Source: CAZJYI01 sp964550025 | GTDB lineage: Bacteria > Verrucomicrobiota > Kiritimatiellia > UBA8416 > CAYOBW01 | Length of the DNA stretch: 64,000 nt | Assembly (NCBI GenBank): GCA_964550025.1 | Contig: CAZJYI010000001.1 | Span: forward strand, 62,001-126,000 | Reading direction: 5' to 3' | Shown here: positions 35,337 to 43,742 of the stretch, one piece after another | How positions within the stretch are numbered: position 1 is the stretch's first letter | How the letters are laid out: each line of letters opens with the position of its first letter | Position numbers and translations under genes: made by a program | Notes under the pieces: model-generated | What the model was told of the DNA's origin: nothing | Databases searched by the model: none | The model's input: the letters and a program-made list of their open reading frames with translations, nothing else

Positions 35337-38300
35337 CGGACCACCTTTCGATACGCGTACCATCGCTCAGGAATTCGACGGGAGGGAGGATGTTCCCCGA
35401 GTTGTCCCTGGGCAGACGGCTTTCGGTGGTGGGAAACTCGTCCTGCCGGTAGGCGCGATTGACGAGGGGGGCGGTGCGCATCCGCGGGCGATAGGGCGAC
35501 TGCGCGTACACGTCGGTGATCGTCGGGTCCGACGGTGGGTAGTTCGAACGCTTGAAGATCGGATCCTCGGGATCGGGATCCGCCATGGCGCGCAGCTCCT
35601 GCTCGCCGCGGTAAGCGCACATCGTGTCCACCCAGAGAATCAGCTTGAGCAGCTCCTCGCGCTCCATCTTGACCACGGCCTGCCGCGGCGCTTTTCCCGC
35701 GGTCGCGAAAGGCGGGTGTTTGCCGCTGCGTGCGATTGCGATCAGCTTGCTCCCGTAGGACAACGCCTTCATCGGGGGAAACGTCCCGTAGTCCTCGGGG
35801 CGCCACGGCCTGTTTTCGGCCATGATGGCACCGGCGATTCCACCCTCACAGTTAGAGGGGAAATGGCCGCGCAGGTTGCGCTTCTTCCCAAGCGTGAGCG
35901 TGACGTAGGGTTCGGGGAACACACCCGCGTCGGGGCTCGGGCGCAGCGTGAGGTCGAGCTTGGCGCGCCCCTTGCCCTTGCCCTGATGGCAGGCGCCGCA
36001 GTGTTTGTCGAGAATGGGCTGGATGTCGCGCTCGTATCCCATGCTGTAGACGGGCCCCATGGGATAGGGGTCGATCTTGGCCGGTCCCTTGTTGAGAGCG
36101 ATCGTCGGCTTGGCCTGCGGGGTAGCCCGCTGGCTTTCGTGGCAGCCGACGCAGCCGCGCTGCTCGCCCGGCATCACGCTGGTGAACGAACGCATGGTGT
36201 GGAGCGCCAGGTGGTTTTCGTCCAGCAACTGGAAGTGCAGCGCCCGGCAGGGCGGCGCCTCGAAGTATACCGAACCGTCGGACTCGACCGGCACGGTGCC
36301 GAGCACGCGCTTGATACCGTCGTTGACCGTGATGGAGACCACCGGACCGACGTGCATGTGCGGGCTTTCGCGCGTATGCTCGGTGTCCTGGATCTTCTTG
36401 CCCAGCGTGGCCGTGTTCCAATCGAGGTTGAGCACGCGCAGGAAGCGGGCTTTTCCGCGCAGCACCTCCGGCGCGCCCGCGTACACGTCGGGACAATAAA
36501 ACGTCCCCGGCTTGACGGGGGCCCTGTCCTTCTGCGCGCCGGCCCACTCGATCTGGTCGGGGATCACGGGCGGCTTGGGACGCGGTTTCACGGGTATGGC
36601 GTACAGCGCGTGGAACGCGCCTTCGTAGATCAGCTCGCGGTTGCCGTAGACGTCCATCAGGAACAGCTTGAACTTGCTGCCGCGCCCGGCGGGGCGCGCC
36701 GACACGAGAAAGAGCTCCTTGCTCAGTGGATAGGGAGACTTGTATCCGTTGTAGTTGCCGGCCCGATGGTAGAGATCCGTCTCCGGGGTTTCATTGGGGC
36801 CGTTCCCGACCTCGCACCAGGGCACGTCCCAGGTGACCTTGGTGAGCCCGTCGGGGTAGTTGAACCCCTTGCGCTGGTCGACGATGCCGATGCTGCCCCG
36901 GTAGACCTGGTGGTGGCCGTGCCCGGCGAACATCACGCGGTGGCTGCCCGGAATGGGCCTGGCCTCGAGCAGCATGTCGGGCCAGTAGCTCTGGTTGCCC
37001 CAGCACACCCGCGTGCCGGTCCCGTCCGGGTTGGTGAGCCACAGGCTTTGAATGCGCATCAGTTCCTTGTCGGTGTACTCCCAGCGCGTGTACAGGAGCT
37101 GCCCGTTGGGCATCAGGGCCGGCGTGTACTCCGGTTCGTTCCCCGCGCTGATGAAGTAGATGTTCCTGCCGTCGGCGTCGCAGCGGGTCACCACGGTGCT
37201 GGGGTGCCCCACAACGCAGCGCGCGTGACTGTGGCCGCGGTTCGACACGAAGACAATGCGCCCGTCCGGCATGTAGACCGGGTCCATGTCATCGTACTTC
37301 CCGTCGGTGAGCTGCTTCACGCCGACACCGGAGAGACCCACCTCGTAGAGATGAAAGGTACGGTCTTCCTCGGGACGAAAACAGAACAGCACGCGCTGTG
37401 CGTCGAACGACACGTCGGGCCGCCAGTACCAGCCGGGGCCGAGCTCCTCGGTGAGCTTGCGAACCTTTCCGCCCGGGTGCAGCCCGTCGAGCACCAGCAG
37501 GCGCACGCAGTTGAGCTGGGCCTGGGGATAGACGCGGTGCATGGACTCGTGCGGATAGCGCTCCGGCACGTCGATGAACACGAGCTGGGAAAAGTCGACC
37601 AACGGGTCCTTGAACATGATGCGGCGCTTGACGCGGCGAACGGCCAGGTAGAGCGCCGCCACGTCGGCGGCCGGTGTGGACAGTTGTTGTTCGACCGATG
37701 CCAGCTCGGACAGCTCCGCCGTTAGATCGGGCGCCTTGGTGCGTCCGGCGAGGCGCGTGGCAATGTCGCGCGCGTACCCGATTTCGGCGCGGACCTTGGC
37801 TGCGTTCGGCGCACCGTCAACCTGGAAGAGCCACTCGGTTTCCAACTGCCGCTGCGCTTCCTCGGCGGTGAGCGTGCGTGTTTCCGGTTCCTCGAACGGG
37901 ATGCCCGGGGCTCCCTTTCGGCTGCGGGGCAGACCCTGCTTGCGGAAGACCTCCGAGAGAAAGACCTCGCGGCCGTCGGCAAGCACAATGCGGGCGTCGG
38001 CCCAGTCGGCATGGTCGCCAATATAGCCGTCCCCGGCGTCGCCCACGATCAACTCCAGTTTCGCGGCGCCGGCCAGGTCCACGCTGAGCGCTTGCGCCTC
38101 GCCGCCCGGCTTGTGGACCTTTGAGCGGAAACGCTCTTTGCCGTCAACCTTGACGACGAAGACCGCGGAGCCGCCGGCCTTGCGGGTGGGCTCGTTGAGA
38201 TCGCTGCCGACGTCGGCGAGCAGCGTCTTACAGCCCTTCTCCAGCCGGATGGCGATGCGGCTGTTGGAGTGCGTACCCAGGCCGCGCTTGTAGGTCTGCG

Positions 38301-38481
38301 ACCCGATGGCAATCGTCTGGGCCATGAAGCTCTTATCGAGCTGCAGGTCACGATGATCCTGGCTGTACTCGAGCAGGCGAAACGGGGCGGATAGAGGCTT
38401 GGCGCCGCGCGAGTTGTACGGCACGACAGCCGCCAACAACACACCGACAATCAGTAGGGCAACCTGTGTCTCTCGTATCAT
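35317..38481 (-). CDS. HzsA-related multihaem-type protein with N-terminal NPCBM domain
   Basis: ATG 38481 follows AAGGAG (about 38489-38494) and starts a signal peptide (TQVALLIVGVLLAAVVPYNS). The product is 1054 residues. An NPCBM/NEW2-type carbohydrate-binding domain spans about residues 45-170 (QTYKRGLGTHSNSRIAIRL, then VFVVKVDGKERF). The central part has beta-propeller strands such as MPDGRIVFVSNRG and LMPNGQLLYTRWEYTDKE, typical of the HzsA middle domain. Two c-type haem motifs are visible: CVGCHES (about 36145-36165) and CGACHQG (about 35990-36003). In anammox bacteria the alpha subunit of hydrazine synthase joins ammonium to hydroxylamine. This gene has no beta/gamma partner here, so its reaction is unknown. 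Periplasmic location is inferred from the haem motifs. Confidence 0.85.
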   Translation of the reverse strand: MIRETQVALLIVGVLLAAVVPYNSRGAKPLSAPFRLLEYSQDHRDLQLDKSFMAQTIAIGSQTYKRGLGTHSNSRIAIRLEKGCKTLLADVGSDLNEPTRKAGGSAVFVVKVDGKERFRSKVHKPGGEAQALSVDLAGAAKLELIVGDAGDGYIGDHADWADARIVLADGREVFLSEVFRKQGLPRSRKGAPGIPFEEPETRTLTAEEAQRQLETEWLFQVDGAPNAAKVRAEIGYARDIATRLAGRTKAPDLTAELSELASVEQQLSTPAADVAALYLAVRRVKRRIMFKDPLVDFSQLVFIDVPERYPHESMHRVYPQAQLNCVRLLVLDGLHPGGKVRKLTEELGPGWYWRPDVSFDAQRVLFCFRPEEDRTFHLYEVGLSGVGVKQLTDGKYDDMDPVYMPDGRIVFVSNRGHSHARCVVGHPSTVVTRCDADGRNIYFISAGNEPEYTPALMPNGQLLYTRWEYTDKELMRIQSLWLTNPDGTGTRVCWGNQSYWPDMLLEARPIPGSHRVMFAGHGHHQVYRGSIGIVDQRKGFNYPDGLTKVTWDVPWCEVGNGPNETPETDLYHRAGNYNGYKSPYPLSKELFLVSARPAGRGSKFKLFLMDVYGNRELIYEGAFHALYAIPVKPRPKPPVIPDQIEWAGAQKDRAPVKPGTFYCPDVYAGAPEVLRGKARFLRVLNLDWNTATLGKKIQDTEHTRESPHMHVGPVVSITVNDGIKRVLGTVPVESDGSVYFEAPPCRALHFQLLDENHLALHTMRSFTSVMPGEQRGCVGCHESQRATPQAKPTIALNKGPAKIDPYPMGPVYSMGYERDIQPILDKHCGACHQGKGKGRAKLDLTLRPSPDAGVFPEPYVTLTLGKKRNLRGHFPSNCEGGIAGAIMAENRPWRPEDYGTFPPMKALSYGSKLIAIARSGKHPPFATAGKAPRQAVVKMEREELLKLILWVDTMCAYRGEQELRAMADPDPEDPIFKRSNYPPSDPTITDVYAQSPYRPRMRTAPLVNRAYRQDEFPTTESRLPRDNSGNILPPVEFLSDGTRIERWSDGVSIE

Positions 38482-38695
38482 CCGGCATACTCCTTCCGTG
38501 GGGGGAACAATGTATCGCAATGAGAGCCCGCGCCACAAGCGCCGGTTTGGCCAGCCATTCTCAGTTCACGAAGCCGTACCAAGTGTTGCTGGGATTTGGC
38601 CATCGATGAGACGACGAAGAGGCGCGACGGAGTCCGGCTGCAGGGCAGTACAGACCCACGGTGGCGTTGCGAGGTCCATTCATCGTGGATCCCGC
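38482..38695. other. Intergenic region, nothing recognised
   Basis: Apart from the AAGGAG ribosome-binding site at about 38489-38494 (minus strand), I see no gene, hairpin or repeat in this 214-base stretch between two minus-strand genes. Confidence 0.4.
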
Positions 38696-41600
38696 TTACT
38701 CGACATATATCTCTTTGACGCGATAGTACCGCATGCGGGCGGTGGCCGGCGGAGTCGGCGTTCCCGGGGGGCCGCTGTCGATCCAGTTCAGAGGCTCGGT
38801 GTCGCCCCGGATGGCGGGCTCGACCCTGTGCCACTCTTCCAGGTTCGGGCTCCATTCGACCCAATAGCGCCGGTTAAGGGCGCCGGACCATTCGAGGATA
38901 AAGGTCCGGTCCGGAAGAAGGCCCGCGGAATCAAGCCTGAACGGGAGTCGCACGGTCAGATCCGCGACGGCCGGATCGGCACGCAGGAGGCTGCCGTCGA
39001 TGACGCCGGTCAGCTCGCCCGTGGTGTTTGTGACTATGCCCGGCTGCGTCTCGGCGGGAACGGTGACCGGAACGCTGAAGGTGCATTCCCCACCGGGCGG
39101 CAGGTACCCGCGGGTGAATGACAGCACCTGCGTTCCCGAAAGCTCGGATTCTTCGCCGCAGATACCGGTCCACGGACCTCCGTTGGCGATCAGTCCGCCC
39201 GGCAGCTCATCAACGAACGCGATGTCCGTCGCATCCGATACCGGGTCCAGATTGGTAACGGTGAACTCGAGACGAACGGTTTCTCCCAGCGCTGCGCGGT
39301 TCGGGAGGAACACCTTTGTGAAGCGCAGCAGCGTCGCAGAGACTTGCAGCTTGTCGCTCGCGGGAGGCAAGACGAGTGAAGCGCCGCCGATCATGGCGTT
39401 GAGATTGCCGGCTACACTTGAATATTGCCCCTCCGCCGCCGCCTGCGGCACCAGGACGGTCACGCCGAATGTGCGCTCGCCTCTTGCCGGTACGGAGCCG
39501 TTCTGCAGGTACAACGTGGAGTTGCCGGCTACACCGCTCAGAGTCGACCCGGCGCCGCATACATCGGGCAGGGGCAGTCCCTGCGCCTCGAGCCCTGTGA
39601 GCGCATTGCCGAGGTTGTCCACGAAATTGATGCCCGTTGCCTCGTCCGGGCCGCCGTTCACAATCGTGAACTCCAGCGTAACCGTTCCGCCCGGCGTGAC
39701 GGGGTCGTCCGTGAAAGCCTTGCTCCAGGTGAGGGGGGTTATCAGAAGGTCATCCGATGCCGGGGCGGACATCACGGGCATGCCGTCGATGTCGGCGGCG
39801 ACGCCGCCGGAAGTGCTGGTATGCTCTCCGAGAGGAGCTTCCGGTGGAACGAACAGTGTGACACCGAAGGTACGGGACCCCCCCGGTTCCAGGACTCCGC
39901 CGGAGAATACAACCACAGAGGTGCCCGTGAGCGAAGAGCCGGGCCCGCAGATATCGTTCTGCGGCAAGTTCGTCGCAACCATGCCCGGAACAGCCGCGTC
40001 CAAATCATCCGTGAAACTAATGCCGGTTGCGGGGAAAAGCGATTCCTCTCCATGCGTAAGGGTGTACTCGAGTGTCACGGAGTCTCCCGGCATCACAGGG
40101 TCGTCCACAAACGACTTCAGCAGGCGCGGGCCCGACACGATGAGGAGGTCGTCTGTCGCCGAGTTGCCCGTCACCGTCCCGCCGTCTACGGTCGCCGTGA
40201 GGGGGTCGGTCGTATTTCGCGCAGCCCCCGTGCTTGCATCGGAAGCCACATCGAGCACAACATCGAAGCTGCTTTCTCTGCCAGCGCCCAATTCGCATCC
40301 CTGCACGGTCAGTCTGGCGGGATCGTACGGGGTCGCAGGCGTGAAGGTCATCGTGGAGCCGGCACCGCAGAAACCGTTCGGCGGTAGCGTCACGACGGAG
40401 GGCAATTCCGTCGGCAGCTCATCCACGAACGCAATACTCGTAGCCGGAGACGAGGGGCTCCTGTTCGAGAGCGTGAACCTCAACGTGACGGTGCCCCCCG
40501 GCGTCACCGGATCGTCAATGAACTCCTTCGTCAGAAAAGGGGCGCGGGTGATGAAAAGAGTGTCATGGGCCGGTGCGCACGTTATGGGGTTTCCTCCCGC
40601 GACTCCAGTGATGGAGCTCGTCGCATTGTCAACAGCGCCTGCCGACGCCTCCGCCGGGACTTCCAGGGAAACGCTGAAGGTACGCGACCCGCCGGCCGGT
40701 ACTGACCCACCGGTCAACGTGAGCATCGAGGTTCCCGACAACACGGAACCCGAGCCGCACACGTCGCTCATCGGCAGGCCCGTTGCCGTCAGCCCACGCA
40801 ACACCGCATCGAGGTCGTCCGTGAACTGGATATCCCTCACGCCGACGTCCCTGTCTCGATTCAGGATCGTGAACTCAAGCGTGACCGTGCCGCCGGGCGG
40901 GACAGGGTCATCCGTGAACGACTTGGTCAGTACGAGCTGGTCGGCGAGCACGGCGAGTGTGTCACTGGATTTTCCGCAAGACACGGACTGGTAGCCGGGA
41001 AACGTCATGCCGGTCAGCTCGCCGGAGACGTTAACGAGGTCGCCTACTGCCTCGGCCCTGACGTCGACGGACACCGTGCACACCGTCCCAGGGTCGAGCA
41101 TGCCGCCCGAGACGCTGATCGTGTTTCCGCCTGGCGTCGCCGTGATCGAGGCTCCGCCGCACGTGGTTGACGCGTTGGCGGGATTGGCGATCACCATGCC
41201 GGGTGGCAGCGTATCCGAGAAGCCGAGGCTCATCAGCTTCGTGGTGGAGGCGGAATTGTCGATCGTGAACGTCAGCGTAGCTCTCCCGCCAAGCCCGATG
41301 CTGGAAGGGGCGAATGACTGGGAGAAGCCGGGGAGTTGCGCATCCACGGTCAGTTCAGCCGTTGCCGGATCGCTCGTCCCCAACGAAGACGTCAACGGAC
41401 CGGACGTGTTGGTTGCGGTGCCTGCGGTCGTACAGGTGACATCGACGGCGATTGTCACGGTGGCGAACGCCCCGACTTGACCGTCGGAAAACGCGATCGT
41501 TGAGCCGCCGTCCGGCGCACTGAGAGACCCGGCGCCGTCCGCGTTGGCATTCGCCGGGGTGGCGATGACCACGCCTGCCGGCAGTACGTCCGTGAACGCC

Positions 41601-41827
41601 GCGTCGCGGGTCCCCATGGACTCCGTGTTTCCGATCGTGAACGTCAACGTGCTGACGCTGCCCGGTCCAATGGTGTCGGGCGAGAAACTCTTGGTAAACT
41701 CGAGCGAGCTCTCCGCCAGGGAGAAGCCGGTCGATACAACAAGTGCGGCGGCAAGGGCCACGGACATTTGCCACCCGGGTAGACGCGGCAATGGGGACGA
41801 GAGTGAGGATGCTCGCGAAGGTCTCAT
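38696..41827 (-). CDS. Secreted protein of seven DUF11-like repeats
   Basis: ATG 41827 follows GAAAGGAACGG and starts a signal peptide (MSVALAAALVVSTGFSLAES within the first 40 residues). The product is about 1043 residues. Seven tandem Ig-like repeats of about 125-130 residues follow, each opening with a variant of L-x-K-x-F-x-x-D-P-V-x-P-G-G-x-V-x-L-x-F-T-I (for example LTKSFTDDPVPPGGTVTLEF). They contain CGSG/CGAGS and FSGG/LTGGSVPAGGSRTF turns. This matches the 'conserved repeat domain' proteins exported by many Gram-negative bacteria. The C-terminal domain (ILEWSGALNRRYWVEWSPNL to MRYYRVKEIYVE) is a beta module often found at the end of Verrucomicrobia secreted proteins. Probable surface stalk or adhesin; function unproven. 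Confidence 0.85.
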   Translation of the reverse strand: MRPSRASSLSSPLPRLPGWQMSVALAAALVVSTGFSLAESSLEFTKSFSPDTIGPGSVSTLTFTIGNTESMGTRDAAFTDVLPAGVVIATPANANADGAGSLSAPDGGSTIAFSDGQVGAFATVTIAVDVTCTTAGTATNTSGPLTSSLGTSDPATAELTVDAQLPGFSQSFAPSSIGLGGRATLTFTIDNSASTTKLMSLGFSDTLPPGMVIANPANASTTCGGASITATPGGNTISVSGGMLDPGTVCTVSVDVRAEAVGDLVNVSGELTGMTFPGYQSVSCGKSSDTLAVLADQLVLTKSFTDDPVPPGGTVTLEFTILNRDRDVGVRDIQFTDDLDAVLRGLTATGLPMSDVCGSGSVLSGTSMLTLTGGSVPAGGSRTFSVSLEVPAEASAGAVDNATSSITGVAGGNPITCAPAHDTLFITRAPFLTKEFIDDPVTPGGTVTLRFTLSNRSPSSPATSIAFVDELPTELPSVVTLPPNGFCGAGSTMTFTPATPYDPARLTVQGCELGAGRESSFDVVLDVASDASTGAARNTTDPLTATVDGGTVTGNSATDDLLIVSGPRLLKSFVDDPVMPGDSVTLEYTLTHGEESLFPATGISFTDDLDAAVPGMVATNLPQNDICGPGSSLTGTSVVVFSGGVLEPGGSRTFGVTLFVPPEAPLGEHTSTSGGVAADIDGMPVMSAPASDDLLITPLTWSKAFTDDPVTPGGTVTLEFTIVNGGPDEATGINFVDNLGNALTGLEAQGLPLPDVCGAGSTLSGVAGNSTLYLQNGSVPARGERTFGVTVLVPQAAAEGQYSSVAGNLNAMIGGASLVLPPASDKLQVSATLLRFTKVFLPNRAALGETVRLEFTVTNLDPVSDATDIAFVDELPGGLIANGGPWTGICGEESELSGTQVLSFTRGYLPPGGECTFSVPVTVPAETQPGIVTNTTGELTGVIDGSLLRADPAVADLTVRLPFRLDSAGLLPDRTFILEWSGALNRRYWVEWSPNLEEWHRVEPAIRGDTEPLNWIDSGPPGTPTPPATARMRYYRVKEIYVE

Positions 41828-41998
41828 GACCGTTCCTTTCGCTATGCGTGACATTACTCGTGCGTGTCAGCGCTCTTTCGTTCCGAGCACAAGTGTAGCA
41901 GGCATGCGCGTGTCTTCAATTGCAAAACAGCCGCAGAAACAGAGTGCACTATCCTCTCAGTTTGTTAGTATTGAGGTTGTGATAGGAGGATCAAGATC

Positions 41999-42361
41999 AT
42001 GGGGATGACACACGTTACGGTAACGGTTCGCAATCCCGCGGCGCCCGAGAAGATGTGGGAGGGGCTTTTCCTTGTGGATACCGGAGCGGTTGACTCGCTC
42101 GTCCCGCGCAAGTTCCTCACCGAGATCGGTCTGCTGCCCAAGGCAAAGCGGACCTACGAGCTTGCGGATGGATCAGAGGTGAAGATGGACATAACCACCG
42201 GCGAGCTTGAGTTCATGGGCGATCTGGTCGGAAGCACCATCATCATCGGAGCCGACGACGCGGAGCCCATCCTCGGCGTCACCGCTTTGGAGTCTGTCGG
42301 AATCGAGGTGGACCCTCGCAGCCAACGTCTCAAGCGGCTCCCTGCCGCGCGCCTGAAATGA
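41999..42361 (+). CDS. Clan AA (retropepsin-like) aspartic protease
   Basis: ATG 41999 follows a strong AGGAGG (about 41985-41990). The 120-residue product has FLVDTGAVDSLVPRKFL, the D-T-G-A active-site loop and flap start of retropepsin-like proteases. It then has DGSEVKMDITTGELEFMG and PILGVTALESVGIEVDP, the conserved ILG-ALE-G-VDP ending of the bacterial clan AA aspartic protease family. One Asp per chain means activity needs a homodimer. No signal peptide is seen, so it is probably cytoplasmic. Its target is unknown. It is divergent from the DUF11-like protein gene, with 171 bases between. Confidence 0.9.
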   Translation: MGMTHVTVTVRNPAAPEKMWEGLFLVDTGAVDSLVPRKFLTEIGLLPKAKRTYELADGSEVKMDITTGELEFMGDLVGSTIIIGADDAEPILGVTALESVGIEVDPRSQRLKRLPAARLK

Positions 42362-42425
42362 CTGGCTCCAACACGGCACCCTCGCCGGCCAAGGGCGTTC
42401 CGGAACTACGCCGCTGCGTGACAGC

Positions 42426-42497
42426 CCGTTGATCCGGATCGGGTCCGATGGGGCGACCCGCTGCTATCGCGGCTTGCTCGACGAAATCGCCCTTTAT
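42426..42497 (+). pseudogene. LamG-domain remnant
   Basis: Translation from 42426 gives PLIRIGSDGATRCYRGLLDE, then IALY. This is the characteristic last strands of a LamG domain (xxIGS...F.G.IDEVAIY), matching the C-terminal LamG of the giant protein near 14460-14530. There is no upstream body and no clear downstream domain. About 40 bases later the fragment NTYTGSVRNLRSPFYRVDL ends at a stop; its origin is unknown. Confidence 0.45.
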
Positions 42498-42631
42498 CTG
42501 CATGCACACACGGGCGGCGATATCCTCCGGCGCCTCCCGAGAACACCTACACCGGCAGCGTGCGCAACCTGCGCAGTCCGTTCTACCGCGTCGACCTGGA
42601 CAGGTAGCCCGTCAAGGGCACCCACCGCTCG

Positions 42632-43037
42632 TCAGCACGTGTCGTGGAACACTCCGATCACGGCGCCCCTGGCGGCATTCCAGGCGTCCACGGCCCGGGG
42701 TGTGGGAAGCAGGTCTACCGAGCATCCACTCTTCTCCAAGAACTCGGCGGCTTCAAAGCGCCTCCCCCCGTCATCCGACTTCGCACACGACACGCAGAGG
42801 CCAGATGTACCAAGGCGTGTGGTCTTGGTCACCTTCGATCAACACCATCAGGGGTTCCCGGCTATGCTCGGCCGGTGGGACATACCAGAAGTTGCCCTCT
42901 CCCGTCAGGAACACGCATTCGACGGCCCAGCCGTGCCACAGCATCTGGCAGGAAGAGACGGGACAGAAGATCGCTGCCACAAGAAGTAGTGTCCCGAGGA
43001 GGATGAGACCGCCCTTGACTCGTCTGTTCATCCGCAT
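42632..43037 (-). pseudogene. Possible small secreted protein, apparently frameshifted
   Basis: ATG 43037 opens an 88-residue frame with a signal- or lipoprotein-like N-terminus (MNRRVKGGLILLGTLLLVAA, then IFCPVSSC) ending at 42771. The adjacent frame then continues with DDGGRRFEAAEFLEKSGCSV, then DLLPTPRAVDAWNAARGAVI, to a stop at 42632, and also reads like protein. A single frame change near 42775-42780 would join them into about 134 residues. I recognise no family. The possible Shine-Dalgarno sequence (GGAGGGAG) is rather far from the ATG, so this could be noise. Confidence 0.35.
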
Positions 43038-43060
43038 GGTTCAACGTCTCTCCCTCCCGA

Positions 43061-43265
43061 GGCCTGAAAGGCCGCCAGAACACAGCCCCGGGTGGAACCC
43101 GGGGGTTACCGAAAGAGAAAAGACGATCTGAGCCTGTCTTGAGCGAGAGGAAGACCGTCGGTCACTCCTCGCTCCAGGCAGGCTCCGATCTCTCTCTGCC
43201 CCTGCCCACCCCCAGGGCTACGCTCCGCTCCGCCCTGGGCTGTCTTGTGCCAGGCTTTCAGCCTT
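43061..43265. repeat. REP-like palindromic intergenic tract
   Basis: Several perfect short palindromes cluster here: GGCCTgaaAGGCC (43061-43073), CCCCGGGTggaACCCGGGG (43086-43104), CCCAGGGC/GCCCTGGG around a 13-base loop (43211-43239), and AGGC/GCCT (43252-43264). These match the style of intergenic palindromes common in Planctomycetes and Verrucomicrobia. Nothing in the tract looks coding. Confidence 0.5.
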
Positions 43266-43742
43266 CGATTCGCTCCGTTCTCCTGCCGAACACTCGCATT
43301 CTGAAGCCTTCATCTCCGCAATACTGCAGCGGCTGATTGTCGGGCAGATTCCGGACGACAGAGCGGGATGTATTGCGGCAAGGCGTAACCTCTCGCGCGA
43401 CCCTCTTCCACACGGCAACCGCCACAACCGTGCCGGCGAAGCGAACATAGGCCTTGCCCGGTCGGTTGTGAAGCACTTTCTCGAAGGTCTGGGGCACGGA
43501 ACGACCTGCTTCGCCACCTCCCTTTCCACCCGTCACACTAATACTCTCTCCACCCCTGCATTTGCTGATCGACTCACGTAGCGAGGATGAATTCCTGCTC
43601 GCCTTTCGGTGCCCCGGTCGGCCATACTATGGCTCTTCTCCGCGAGGCAAATCGTGGGCGCGCGGGTAACGCGCTGCCCCGAGTCAGAACGTGAAGCACA
43701 CGCGTTTCAATCTGCAATCGGCAGTCAAACGAGCTGATCGGT
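43266..43742. other. Intergenic region, no gene recognised
   Basis: Open frames exist on both strands but have no recognisable domain, no convincing ribosome-binding site and no homology to neighbours. The stretch may hold the promoter of the 2018-residue secreted protein gene. I see nothing else in it. Confidence 0.4.

Noticed and set aside
35716..37725. 669-residue plus-strand frame opposite the NPCBM/HzsA-like gene
   Set aside because: Antisense shadow; the minus strand has haem motifs and an NPCBM domain.
39000..40994. 664-residue Ser/Thr/Pro-rich plus-strand frame
   Set aside because: It is the antisense reading of seven regular DUF11-like repeats, which explains its own periodicity.
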